The notes under the pieces were generated by a model, which did not search any database, was not told the origin of the DNA, and saw only the letters and a list, made by a program, of their open reading frames with translations. A DNA stretch of 35,308 bases from Levilactobacillus suantsaiihabitans (GTDB lineage: Bacteria; Bacillota; Bacilli; Lactobacillales; Lactobacillaceae): assembly GCF_004745505.1 (NCBI RefSeq), contig NZ_RKLX01000025.1, positions 1-35,308 on the forward strand. The letters run 5' to 3'. The translations under genes were made by a program, and so were the position numbers. Shown here piece after piece: positions 15,439 to 23,336 of this stretch (position 1 is the first letter of the stretch; each line of letters begins with the position of its first letter).

Positions 15439-15948
15439 ATACTCCCCCAACTGGTGGTACGCCAAGTGATTCGGTTGCCTTAATTATCTAGACTATTGAT
15501 ATATGAAACGGTAATTCACTTGTGAATCGTCACATGTTGACGGCGAACACCGGTCCAATGCCCGGTCCGCCCGTCGTTTTGATTAAACTAATCATATAAT
15601 GTTTACCCGGCCGAAACAATGATTTTAAGCGAATTTCACAAAATGTAAAATTTGACATCTGGGCCACTCCGTCGCGCGGGTCGGTTGCGGGCAACTTAGT
15701 CCGCAACCCCCCACTAAAAGCGGCAAACTTGAGGCGCGTTAACGACCGGCTAAGCCTACATGTTAGCACGATTTGGGCAAAAACGCACCCCCTAATTGTT
15801 CCATGGGGGCTCGTTTTTTCGCTGAACCATTGGTCGTTTACGACCGGTTTTTCCAGTGGGAGCGGCCCACTTGGTTAGGTCAGCGACCCAACTCACCCTT
15901 TCCCGGCTCAAGACAGCAGAAAATTCTCCAGCCACGGTCAAATTTCCC
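15439..15948. other. Intergenic region with paired stems, no gene supported
   Basis: Contains TATAAT on the + strand (15594-15599), a perfect GGTTGCGG/CCGCAACC stem near 15683-15710, a bidirectional terminator-like hairpin (AACG-CCCCC / GGGGG-CGTT, 15779-15819) and GGTCGTTTACGACC followed by T (about 15833). A + strand small RNA of about 215 nt ending at 15819 is possible. The -35 is poor, so no RNA is called. Confidence 0.4.
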
Positions 15949-15977
15949 CTGAGAATTAAGCGCTTACATGTTATACT
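15949..15977 (+). promoter_or_regulatory. add promoter with cre-like box
   Basis: CTGAGA (15949-15954), 17 bases, then TATACT with an extended TG (15972-15977). The spacer holds ATTAAGCGCTTACAT (15955-15969), whose reverse complement fits the cre consensus with one mismatch. A repressor bound there would block the promoter. Confidence 0.65.
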
Positions 15978-16012
15978 GAAAGGAACTTAACCATTGAAGG
16001 AGGAGTTCCGTG

Positions 16013-17050
16013 ATGTCCCACGTTAAACCTTTTACTCAAGAAAATGTGCAACACTATCCCAAGGTCGAGCTCCACTGCCACTTGGATGGCTCGCTGTCCC
16101 GCGATGCGCTGCGGCAAATGGCGGCGGTCACGGGGGCCGAGCTTCCCGCCAGTGACGCTGAGCTACACGACCTGACCAGCGCACCGCTGGAAACCGAAAG
16201 TCTGATCCAATACCTCAAACGGTTCCAAGTCGTGACCGACCTGATGCAAACGCCCGAACAGCTCCGCATCGCCGGCCGTGACATGGTGGCCACCGCGGCC
16301 AAAGACGGCCTGATCTATTTGGAAGCCCGCTTTGCGCCCCAGATTTCGACCGCGCAGGGGCTGTCGGTCAAGGAAGTCATCGCCGCGTTGCTCGACGGCT
16401 TGCACGCTGGGACTCGGGAATTCGGCGTCCCCGTCAACGCCATTGTCTGCGCCATGCGGGACCGCCCGTTAGACGAATGCATTAACGTCTTCCAAACGGC
16501 GGCCGAATTTGCCGACCAGGGCGTCGTGGGCCTGGACTTTGCCGGTGACGAATACAACCACCCGGCTATCGACCTGGCCCCCGCGGTCAAGGCCGGCCTG
16601 GCAACCGGTCTGCCCTTTACCCTGCACGCTGGCGAGGCCGGCCCCGTCGACAACGTGGCGGTCTCCTTGACGATGGGGGCTAAGCGTATCGGCCACGGCG
16701 TACACATGAGCGGCTTCCCAGCCACCATCGCTCAGGCCAAACGCGCCGGTGCCACGATTGAAATGTGCCCGACCAGCAACGTCCAGACCAAGGCCGTGGA
16801 CGGCTACGCGAACTTCCCACTGGCTGAATTTCTGAGCGCCGGGTTGAAGGTCACCTTGAACACCGACGACCGCACCGTGTCCGACGTGACGCTGACTAGC
16901 GAGATCATGAAGATGCATGATCAATTCGGACTGGATTGGTCGCTGTTGAAGAAGCTGACGCTCAACGCCATTGACGGCGCCTTTATTCCGGAGGCGCAAA
17001 AGGCCCAGCTCCGCGCCAAGGTCCAAGCGGCGGAAACCGTGACGGCTTAA
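16013..17050 (+). CDS. add: Adenosine deaminase
   Basis: A 345-residue metal-dependent hydrolase converting adenosine and deoxyadenosine to inosine and deoxyinosine for purine salvage. Zinc ligands are in VELHCHLDGS and TLHAGEAG (the latter also with the catalytic Glu), with IGHGVHMS and the late LNTDDRTVS block. Length and order match the bacterial Add family; the NTDD and TSN motifs favour a deaminase over adenine deaminase-like relatives. GGAGGAG lies seven bases before the ATG at 16013; a GTG just upstream is less well placed. A cre-like site overlaps its promoter. P2 lies between its stop codon and its terminator. Confidence 0.95.
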   Translation: MSHVKPFTQENVQHYPKVELHCHLDGSLSRDALRQMAAVTGAELPASDAELHDLTSAPLETESLIQYLKRFQVVTDLMQTPEQLRIAGRDMVATAAKDGLIYLEARFAPQISTAQGLSVKEVIAALLDGLHAGTREFGVPVNAIVCAMRDRPLDECINVFQTAAEFADQGVVGLDFAGDEYNHPAIDLAPAVKAGLATGLPFTLHAGEAGPVDNVAVSLTMGAKRIGHGVHMSGFPATIAQAKRAGATIEMCPTSNVQTKAVDGYANFPLAEFLSAGLKVTLNTDDRTVSDVTLTSEIMKMHDQFGLDWSLLKKLTLNAIDGAFIPEAQKAQLRAKVQAAETVTA

Positions 17051-17087
17051 CCATCAGGTCGGTTGGCGTGGGCTACGACGTCCGTGC

Positions 17088-17276
17088 TGGCCGCCTTACC
17101 GTTCGCTAGAGAGGCATTGGAACGCTGAGGGCGCCGGTCCAAGCCAAAAAGCGGTCTTGGACCTCAACTTTGAGCCGATAACCCGCGTCTCAAAGTTGCC
17201 AGTTCCCTAAGCGCCATGAACCGCGCCGCTAAGGGAACTCCCACAGCTGAACGCCTCTCTAGCGAACTCTCGGCTC
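17088..17276. repeat. P-family palindromic repeat, copy P2
   Basis: Terminal arms GTTCGCTAGAGAGGC (17101-17115) and GCCTCTCTAGCGAAC (17253-17267) pair perfectly. Internal stems are GGTCCAAG/CTTGGACC, CAACTTTGAG/CTCAAAGTTG, and CAGTTCCCTAAGCG with CGCTAAGGGAACT. It is the reverse orientation of P1 with compensatory changes in two stems. It lies between the add stop codon and the add terminator. Confidence 0.88.
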
Positions 17277-17393
17277 TGGTGGTGAGTGCCAGCGACTATT
17301 AGTCACGGTTTTCCCCCTATTGCCGGGCTGTAATTGGTCGAACGCCATCAGACAGTAGCCCCTAGACAGCCGAAATAACTTTTCAAAATCAAG

Positions 17394-17426
17394 CGGATCT
17401 GGAGAGTTTATCCAGGTCCGTTTTTT
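17394..17426 (+). terminator. add terminator
   Basis: CGGATCTGGA pairs with TCCAGGTCCG and a six-T run follows. It lies over 340 bases past the add stop codon because P2 intervenes. Confidence 0.85.
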
Positions 17427-17538
17427 CATTGCTCCCATCATGTTCCGGTCTCGCGTTTGGCGAGCGGTAGCCAAACAGTAAAGCAGTTCCCCGTGCTATA
17501 CTGTGGTTAAAGTAATTTTTAGAAAGCAAGGTGCTTCG

Positions 17539-18363
17539 ATGTCGTTAGACTATCCCTACCAAGACGCGTTCAACCGGCAGTTGGCCGAACGGGCCATGGC
17601 CGATGCTACGCGCGCTGAGTACACCGCAACGTTGAAGGATTTCTTCCATTATCTGGAGAACTTCAACCCGACCTACCAGCGCGAACACCGGGTCAATCAG
17701 CTGCAGACGCAAGACGTTGAGCAGTATCTGGCCATGTTGGTCGATTCCCGGCAGATTCAAAACCAGACCTACAACAAGGTCCTGTCGCATTTGAACGTCT
17801 ATTTCAAATTCTTGTTCTCCCACAACTGGACGCCCTACCTGCCAACGCTGGACCTGAAAAGTAAACCCAAGGAAGCGGCACAATCGGTAAACTATCGCTG
17901 GGTGGACCGCCTCGATGACCTGCTGGCCGACCGGCGGCTGCACGTTTATACGCGGCTGACCCTGTTGCTGGTGGCCCAGGGCTACCCGGTCCAAAGCTTT
18001 CTCAAACCGGGGGTCACGGCGCAACTCGACCCGTCCGCTTGGCCCGCCAGCGCGCAGACCTTTTTGCAGGAGTTCCGCGCCTTCATTTTGCCGCTGCAGC
18101 AGCGGTTCCAATGCGACGACTGGTTTCTGAAACAGCGAGCCGCCGCGGATCCTCATTTGACGCTACCAGGGCTGCACAAGTATTTGCGCCCCGATGAGGC
18201 CATCACCGGCTTTGCGCTCAGCCCGACCGTCCTCTACCAAGGTTACTTAGTTAACTATCTGCGGCGCCACCCCCAAGAAACCGATCGGGAAGTGGTTTCC
18301 GCGCTGCACCTGCCCCCGGATTCCATCGACTATTACCGCCGTTTAAGCCAGCGGGCTGACTAA
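17539..18363 (+). CDS. Tyrosine-recombinase-like protein lacking catalytic residues
   Basis: A 274-residue protein starting MSLDYPYQDAFNRQLAERAM. The N-terminal 95 residues match the SAM-like core-binding domain of phage integrases and XerC/D (TRAEYTATLKDFFHYLENF, VEQYLAMLV, YNKVLSHLNVYFKFLF). The C-terminal part has the length and spacing of a catalytic domain, but the first Arg position reads LLVAQGYPVQSFL and the HxxR box region reads TVLYQGYLVNYLRR. The closing IDYYRRLSQ retains Tyr. The Arg-His-Arg triad is not visible, so recombinase activity is doubtful. AAGGTG precedes the ATG, and a TATACT -10 is seen at about 17498. It stands alone with no flanking att-like pair or prophage genes. 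Confidence 0.65.
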   Translation: MSLDYPYQDAFNRQLAERAMADATRAEYTATLKDFFHYLENFNPTYQREHRVNQLQTQDVEQYLAMLVDSRQIQNQTYNKVLSHLNVYFKFLFSHNWTPYLPTLDLKSKPKEAAQSVNYRWVDRLDDLLADRRLHVYTRLTLLLVAQGYPVQSFLKPGVTAQLDPSAWPASAQTFLQEFRAFILPLQQRFQCDDWFLKQRAAADPHLTLPGLHKYLRPDEAITGFALSPTVLYQGYLVNYLRRHPQETDREVVSALHLPPDSIDYYRRLSQRAD

Positions 18364-18401
18364 TTTATGGCTTTTTCGTTTAACCCCCTTATACTATAAG
18401 T

Positions 18402-18413
18402 AAGACTAGTCTT
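18402..18413. promoter_or_regulatory. Palindrome between promoter and start of the deacetylase gene
   Basis: AAGACTAGTCTT is a perfect 12-base palindrome. It follows a TATACT -10 (18390-18395) and precedes the GGGGGA ribosome site, where an operator would act. Confidence 0.4.
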
Positions 18414-18427
18414 TTGGGGGAATCATC

Positions 18428-19273
18428 ATGAAACGAAAATGGGGATTATTGGCGGGCTGCCTCGCTTTGGTCGCACTGATCATCGGGGCTGTCGTCTGGA
18501 CGCAATCGCGCCATACCAACGTGCGCACGGCACCGGCGACGCACAATCGCCTGACCAAGCAGGACGTCACGGCCACCGAAGTCAAGGTCAAGCCATGGGG
18601 CAAACTCAAGCACCCACTCCAGCTGCCCATCTTAATGTACCACAGCATCTCGACCGGCAACCAGCTGCGCGTGCCTAAGCAACAGGCCGTCGCCGAACTG
18701 AATTATTTGAAACGCCACCACTACCAAACGTTGACCACCACCCAGGCCATCCGCGCGCTGACCACCAACACGGTCCCGCAAAAGAAGGTCGTCTGGGTCA
18801 CCTTGGACGACGCCTACACCGACAACCAGAAGCTCTTGCCGACGCTCAAGCGCAACCACCAGCACGTCACCATCAACGTCATCACGGGCTTCACGCACAA
18901 GTCTGACCACCTGTCATTGGCCCAAATGCAGGCCCTTAAGGCCACGGGCCGCGTCGACTTTGCCAGCCACACGGTCCAGCATTTGGACTTAAACGCCCTG
19001 ACCGCCACCCAGCAAAAACAGGAGCTGGTCGCCTCCAAGCAATGGCTGGACCAGCACCTGCATCAGAACACGCTACTATTGTGCTACCCGGCCGGCCGCG
19101 CCAATCGCACGACACACCGGCTGGCCAAGCAGGCGGGCTACCGAGTCGCGCTGACCACCACAGAAGGCGTCGCCCAGCTGTCCCAGGGGCGCTACAACCT
19201 CTCGCGGCTGCGCATCACCCCGGGCATGAACCTGACGACCTTCGCTGACTTGATTCGGGTGACGAATTCGTGA
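18428..19273 (+). CDS. Membrane-anchored polysaccharide deacetylase (CE4)
   Basis: A 281-residue protein with an N-terminal signal anchor (residues 5-25) and an extracellular NodB fold. Visible CE4 blocks are LPILMYHSIS, VWVTLDDAYTDN (catalytic base and metal Asp; the usual TFDDG is TLDDA here), FASHTVQHLDL (metal HxxxH), LLCYPAGRAN and a late LSRLRITPGM. It probably removes acetyl groups from peptidoglycan GlcNAc or another wall glycan. This is a modification that complements the O-acetylase encoded upstream. The exact substrate cannot be read from sequence. Repeat R1 starts soon after the stop codon. Confidence 0.88.
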   Translation: MKRKWGLLAGCLALVALIIGAVVWTQSRHTNVRTAPATHNRLTKQDVTATEVKVKPWGKLKHPLQLPILMYHSISTGNQLRVPKQQAVAELNYLKRHHYQTLTTTQAIRALTTNTVPQKKVVWVTLDDAYTDNQKLLPTLKRNHQHVTINVITGFTHKSDHLSLAQMQALKATGRVDFASHTVQHLDLNALTATQQKQELVASKQWLDQHLHQNTLLLCYPAGRANRTTHRLAKQAGYRVALTTTEGVAQLSQGRYNLSRLRITPGMNLTTFADLIRVTNS

Positions 19274-19284
19274 ATTGAGAGCGG

Positions 19285-19770
19285 AGTCCGGCTATCAGTT
19301 GAAGGTTGACCCTAAAATTAACGCGCTGATTGCTGCGATGACGGTATTCTGAAGATTGGTGAAACCAGGCGCCTGCGTCAGGCTAGGGTGGGGCCTGCTC
19401 TGGGGAACGACTCCAGCCTGAGGGGCGGTCTTCCGCCTCGCTTGAAAGCCTGGCAAAACCGGCCAGTCTCTCAAGTCGTCCCGCGCTGTAACCTGGCAAA
19501 CAACGCCAGGTAACACCGCCGACACAGCTGGCTCCACCCTGGCTGCCTCCGGCAAGGTAACGATTATCAGTAACACTGCGTTAATGAAAGGCCTTGTCGT
19601 CAATGCAGCTATTATCTGAGGTTAAGACGACTGTTACTGACAAGCACACCGTAGCCGAGAGTTCGCCAAATATGGGTTCAGCCACTGAAAAGAGTGTGCC
19701 AACAGGCGGTTAACTGCCTAGCAGTGTTAAGCGGAACCAGTTGCCTGTTGGCGCACGTTTCGGCTACTTA
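19285..19770. repeat. R element (R1) fused to Q copy QB
   Basis: R left end (AGTTGAAGGTTGA) and body run to ACTGTTACTGACAAGC. Next comes the P/Q left terminus TAGCCGAGAGTTCGCC, then Q in reverse (19687-19764). The R body includes ACCTGGC (19491-19497)/GCCAGGT (19505-19511). QB lacks the central hairpin found in other Q copies, and the join creates a new hairpin, ACTGC-CTA-GCAGT. The R right end is missing. Confidence 0.85.
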
Positions 19771-19809
19771 ACCGGGAACCCACCTCCATTATTAATGTAA
19801 GCGTACCCA

Positions 19810-19838
19810 TTGCGATAAGACTGGCTTCGGCGTACAAT
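19810..19838 (+). promoter_or_regulatory. Promoter of the small membrane peptide gene
   Basis: TTGCGA (19810-19815), 17 bases, TACAAT (19833-19838), about 39 bases before the ATG. Confidence 0.7.
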
Positions 19839-19876
19839 GAAGGTAAAGTTAAAGCATTCACAAGGAGGTCAGCCTT

Positions 19877-19969
19877 ATGGGGAGCGTCGCAACATTAATT
19901 ACCTGGTCAGCGATGATTGTTTTGATTGGTGCGGAAATTGTACGGGGAATCTTTATGTTTAAAGGCTAA
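19877..19969 (+). CDS. Small membrane peptide, 30 residues
   Basis: A short gene with every expected signal: promoter at 19810, AAGGAGG ribosome site eight bases before the ATG, and terminator at 19987. The peptide begins MGSVATLITWSAMIVLIGAE and ends IVRGIFMFKG. It has one hydrophobic helix with a single Glu and a short basic C-terminus, so one membrane pass is predicted. Function is unknown. It could be a small regulatory membrane protein of a partner complex or a toxin-like peptide, but no antisense RNA or antitoxin is apparent. It is transcribed alone. Confidence 0.72.
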   Translation: MGSVATLITWSAMIVLIGAEIVRGIFMFKG

Positions 19970-19986
19970 TTTAGACCACTAACGAT

Positions 19987-20027
19987 GGCGGTCAGTTCTC
20001 AGGTTGTTGGGAATTGACCGCCTTTTT
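19987..20027 (+). terminator. Terminator of the small peptide gene
   Basis: GGCGGTCA (19987-19994) pairs with TGACCGCC (20015-20022), followed by five T. Confidence 0.88.
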
Positions 20028-20112
20028 GCTGCAGCAATTTCCAGTGGCCGCGGTGCACATCCCCGACGTGCCAAGTTGCCCGTGAATTTCATCACCACAA
20101 TAGTTTCGCCTG

Positions 20113-20141
20113 TTGACAGGATTGCCGCCAACTTATAGAAT
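20113..20141 (+). promoter_or_regulatory. L,D-transpeptidase promoter
   Basis: TTGACA (20113-20118), 17 bases, TAGAAT (20136-20141), with a leader of about 25 bases to the ribosome site. Confidence 0.78.
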
Positions 20142-20172
20142 AATGAGTGCATTCTACAAGGAGGAATTCACT

Positions 20173-20709
20173 GTGAAACGTCTAAAACTAATCTTAACCA
20201 CGCTACTCGCCGTCATCAGCCTGGTGGGTGGGGCCGTGGTTGCCACGACGACCGCCAATGCCAAGGAGAAAACGCCAACTTGGAAACAGCCATCGGAGAC
20301 CAAGGCTTACCCGAATTTAAAGAAACATAAGCACGCCTACATCAAGGTGTCCATCGCCAAGCAACGCGTCTACATCAGAACCAGCAAGCACAAGACGCTC
20401 TACACCATGGTCTGCTCGACCGGGAAGAAGTCGTCCCCTACGCCGACCGGGACTTACCACATTCAAAACCGGGGGACGCATTTTTACAACGCCGGCTCTA
20501 AGGAAGGCGCCAACTACTGGACGTCCTTCAAGTACTGGGGCACCTACCTGTTCCACTCCGTGCCCGTCAATGCCCACGGCAAGTACATCGTCAGCGAGGC
20601 CCACAAGTTGGGCAAACGCGCCAGTCACGGCTGCGTGCGCTTATCCGTCGCCGATGCTCACTGGATCTACAGCCACGTGCCGGCGGGAATGAAAGTTGTG
20701 ATTCACTAA
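20173..20709 (+). CDS. Secreted L,D-transpeptidase (YkuD domain)
   Basis: A 178-residue protein starting at GTG (20173), ten bases after AAGGAGG. It has a signal peptide (KRLKLILTTLLAVISLVGG ... ANA), a short linker, and a YkuD catalytic domain with IKVSIAKQRVYI, STGKKSSPTPTG, LFHSVPV and the active-site block ASHGCVRLS (Cys nucleophile, His). Enzymes of this family form 3-3 peptidoglycan cross-links or link proteins to the wall using L,D bonds. No LysM or other wall-binding domain is present. In lactobacilli these proteins may also cleave or exchange stem peptides, and the role here is not fixed by sequence. It is monocistronic with promoter and terminator. Confidence 0.92.
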   Translation: MKRLKLILTTLLAVISLVGGAVVATTTANAKEKTPTWKQPSETKAYPNLKKHKHAYIKVSIAKQRVYIRTSKHKTLYTMVCSTGKKSSPTPTGTYHIQNRGTHFYNAGSKEGANYWTSFKYWGTYLFHSVPVNAHGKYIVSEAHKLGKRASHGCVRLSVADAHWIYSHVPAGMKVVIH

Positions 20710-20720
20710 GATTAGCTATA

Positions 20721-20755
20721 GCGCGTTTCCATCGAGTGGTGGGGACGCGTTTTTT
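20721..20755 (+). terminator. L,D-transpeptidase terminator
   Basis: GCGCGTTTCC pairs with GGGGACGCGT, followed by a T run. Confidence 0.82.
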
Positions 20756-20840
20756 AGTCAGCCGGTTTCCCTCACCCGCCAACTACGGTAAACTAAGGAT
20801 AGCGCTTCATTTCACAGTCCATTCAAGAAGGAGTTATTCT

Positions 20841-22571
20841 ATGCTTTTAGTTGCACTATTCGGCACTCTGACCGCGCTGGGTATGACCATTTTGGCCTGC
20901 ATTCAGCGGCCCGAGCGCTGGCGGTTACTGGTTGGTACCTACGTCCTCTTTTACCTGGTAGCGCTGGGCATCGTTTTCAGCTCGCTGCCCAGCAAGACGC
21001 CCGCCAGTCTGATTGGGATGAACCTGGTCTACGGTATTTTCTACCTGCCACTGCTGGCCTTCAACAGTCCCCAGGCCAAAGTCGAGGTCGAACGACGGGG
21101 AAATTCACCGTTTAATTTCCACTTGCCCCGTATTAACTTCGGCACGAAAATCGCCGCGGGCGTCCTGGCCGTGCTGGTGGTCTTGGGCCTACTTGGGTCG
21201 CTCCAAACGCGCTTTGGCGTCAAGGCCGTCTACAATTCCTTGCGTATCAAGACGGTCAAGACGGCGCCGCTGCTGGACAAGAACAGCACGCCCATCGCCA
21301 TTTCACCCAAGACCGTGCGCAACAAGATGAACAAGGCCATGAGCACCGTGCCCAACACGTCGTACTACCGGCTGGGAGACCTACAGACGCAGGTGGTCAA
21401 GGGCAAGACCGTCTACATCGCGCCGGTCGAGTTCGACGGCTTTTGGCGCTGGCAACGCGCACGAGTGACGCCGGGGTATTTCATCATCGACGCCACCAAC
21501 GTCAACGCCGAACCGCATTTCGTCAAGCAAGCCATGAAATACACGCCGAGCGCCTACCTCTTTGACGACGCCCAGCGAGTCATTTACAACCGCTTCCCCA
21601 GCTGGGTCCAGGAAGGCCAGCCGCAACTGGAAGTCAACGACCAGGGCGAACCCTTCTTCATCCAAACCGTCTACAAGGCCCGCGGGGTGTCAAAACGCAT
21701 CAACTACCGCAGCCTGCACGTGGTCGTGTTAAATGCCAAGACCGGCGCGACCAAGCTGTACACCGCCGCTGGTGCGCCCGCATTTATCAACGAATCCATT
21801 GCCTCGTCGACCGCCGCGGAAATGAATGAGATCTTCGGCCGTTACGGCAACGGCTTCTTCAACGCCTACTTCAACAAGACCGGCGTCAAGCTACCCAACA
21901 GCAACGGTACCGAGGATGGCGTCACCCCGGTTGCGGACAAGCACGGCAACATTTCGTACTTTAACGACTTCACCTCGCCCAAGACCAGCGCCGACTCGAC
22001 CATGGGGTACTCCATGATCAACGCACGGACTGGGACACTGACGTATTACACCGGTAAAAATATCGGGGTCATGGACAGTGATGGTGCCAAGAAGATTGCC
22101 GAAAAGGAATACGTCGCGCAGAAATGGTCGGCGACGATGCCCATCATGTACAACATCGACGGCACGCCGACCTGGGTGGTTTCGCTGCTCGACTCCACCG
22201 GGGCCTTCCGGAGCTACGCCTACATCAAGGCCGCCGACCAGAGTGTCAAGGCGTACGCCACCACGGCGGCCCAGGCACTCGATCAGTACCGCGTCCAGTT
22301 AGCGGCCGCCGGCTCCACGGCCAGTTCGACCGCCACCAAGTTGACCAAGGTCCACGGCACCGTGACCCGGGTCGCCATCGTCCCGAATGGCAGTAGCCAA
22401 AGCGTGCTGTTCGCCATCAAGGGCAACGATTATCTCTGGTCGGTCGGCACCGGCGATTACCCCAAGGCCGCACTACTGCAGGCTGGCGACCAGGTCAAGC
22501 TGACCGCCAACGTCAATCGGCAGGCCAAGACCGGGACCGTCCAATCATTTACCAACGAGACGTTTAAATAG
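20841..22571 (+). CDS. Large membrane protein with extracellular domain, unknown function
   Basis: A 576-residue protein; the ATG at 20841 has AAGGAG upstream. Four hydrophobic segments (about residues 1-20, 28-47, 53-73, 97-118) are followed by a long predicted extracellular part. That part contains two segments resembling PepSY-like domains (LHVVVLNAKTGATKLYTAAG; TPTWVVSLLDSTGAFRSYAY) and ends in an OB-like beta region (VHGTVTRVAIVPNG ... GDQVKLTANVN). Long proteins of this layout occur widely in lactobacilli as uncharacterised cell-surface proteins. Placement beside an L,D-transpeptidase suggests an envelope role, which is only context. It ends at the first duplicated terminator module. 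Confidence 0.65.
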   Translation: MLLVALFGTLTALGMTILACIQRPERWRLLVGTYVLFYLVALGIVFSSLPSKTPASLIGMNLVYGIFYLPLLAFNSPQAKVEVERRGNSPFNFHLPRINFGTKIAAGVLAVLVVLGLLGSLQTRFGVKAVYNSLRIKTVKTAPLLDKNSTPIAISPKTVRNKMNKAMSTVPNTSYYRLGDLQTQVVKGKTVYIAPVEFDGFWRWQRARVTPGYFIIDATNVNAEPHFVKQAMKYTPSAYLFDDAQRVIYNRFPSWVQEGQPQLEVNDQGEPFFIQTVYKARGVSKRINYRSLHVVVLNAKTGATKLYTAAGAPAFINESIASSTAAEMNEIFGRYGNGFFNAYFNKTGVKLPNSNGTEDGVTPVADKHGNISYFNDFTSPKTSADSTMGYSMINARTGTLTYYTGKNIGVMDSDGAKKIAEKEYVAQKWSATMPIMYNIDGTPTWVVSLLDSTGAFRSYAYIKAADQSVKAYATTAAQALDQYRVQLAAAGSTASSTATKLTKVHGTVTRVAIVPNGSSQSVLFAIKGNDYLWSVGTGDYPKAALLQAGDQVKLTANVNRQAKTGTVQSFTNETFK

Positions 22572-22587
22572 GCCCTTATTCTTACTA

Positions 22588-22721
22588 ACGAAATTGGCCG
22601 CGGATTCGTCACCCCCGCGTGGCTATCACGGTCAGTTTTCGTTGGCTGGCGTTTGTATTTTGCGCTTTACTAAACGAAAAGACTCAGTGGCATCCTTAAT
22701 TGGCTGTCGCTGAGTCTTTTT
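22588..22721 (+). terminator. Duplicated terminator module T1
   Basis: The terminator stem is AAAAGACTCAG (22677-22687)/CTGAGTCTTTT (22710-22720). The preceding 90 bases (ACGAAAT, GTCACCCCC, CGGTCAGTT, CGTTGGCTGGCGTT) recur downstream of the next gene at 24937-25071. Confidence 0.85.
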
Positions 22722-22730
22722 ATTCCTGAC

Positions 22731-22962
22731 TGAAGGTTGAAAGTGGAATTAACGCACTGATTGCCGTAATGACGGTGTTCTGACAATTAAAATTGGTAAA
22801 ACCAGGCGCCTACGTCAGCCAGGGTTCCAACCCATATTTGGCGAATGGTAGGCGGTCAGTTCATATGTGAAGCTACAAACGATTATTTTTAACGTCAGAA
22901 GTCGCATGATAACAATAGTTCTAGCTGATTTCCGTCTTTCAACCTTCAGCTCTTCACTTTCT
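22731..22962. repeat. R element with internal P/Q terminus (R4)
   Basis: Both ends are present: CTGAAGGTTGAAAG at 22731 and its complement CTTTCAACCTTCAG at about 22947-22960. After about 95 bases of R left body comes the P/Q right terminus (GGTTCCAACCCATATTTGGC, then GAATGGTAGGCGGTCAG), then the R right body (GTGAAGCTACAAACGATT). Most of the interior is deleted. Confidence 0.85.
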
Positions 22963-23244
22963 TCAACTGAATTGGCGCAATAATACACCAGACTTTTTCA
23001 TAAGTCTAAAGTTATTCTGGTAGCGATCGCAGATTATTAATTTGACTGATTTTGCTCGTAAAACCATTGCCCTACTATGTTCTAATGGTCCGTCGCCTGT
23101 GGCTTCGTTTGGGAAACCAACCGTCTACCCTTGCGCACCAGTGACCAAAATCGGTACGCCCACCAACCGCGAGAACCCGTATTTAGCTTGAGCACCACAA
23201 CGATGTATCGTCAAAATGGTTCCCCCTTTCGTTAAATAACACGG
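22963..23244. other. Gene-free leader region
   Basis: No coding frame with a ribosome site was found. A modest hairpin occurs near 22990 (AGACTTTTTCATAAGTCT). The region leads into the promoter at 23245. Confidence 0.5.
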
Positions 23245-23273
23245 TTGATTATTTCTGAAAAGAGAACTACTAT
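23245..23273 (+). promoter_or_regulatory. Promoter of the surface protein gene
   Basis: TTGATT (23245-23250), 17 bases, TACTAT (23268-23273). Confidence 0.65.
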
Positions 23274-23336
23274 AGAAGGTGGCAGGTAGGCATTTCACCA
23301 GCATCTCAAAGCTGTCAAAAAATGAGGAGAGCGACC

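Noticed and set aside
15530-15769. Minus-strand frame upstream of the oatA-like gene
   Set aside because: No ribosome site, atypical composition, and it overlaps paired stems of the intergenic region.
17539-18363. Prophage or genomic island integrase
   Set aside because: No att-like direct repeats, tRNA target or phage genes nearby, and catalytic residues are not visible.
19877-19969. Type I toxin
   Set aside because: Size and hydrophobicity fit, but no antisense promoter or RNA antitoxin was found on the other strand.
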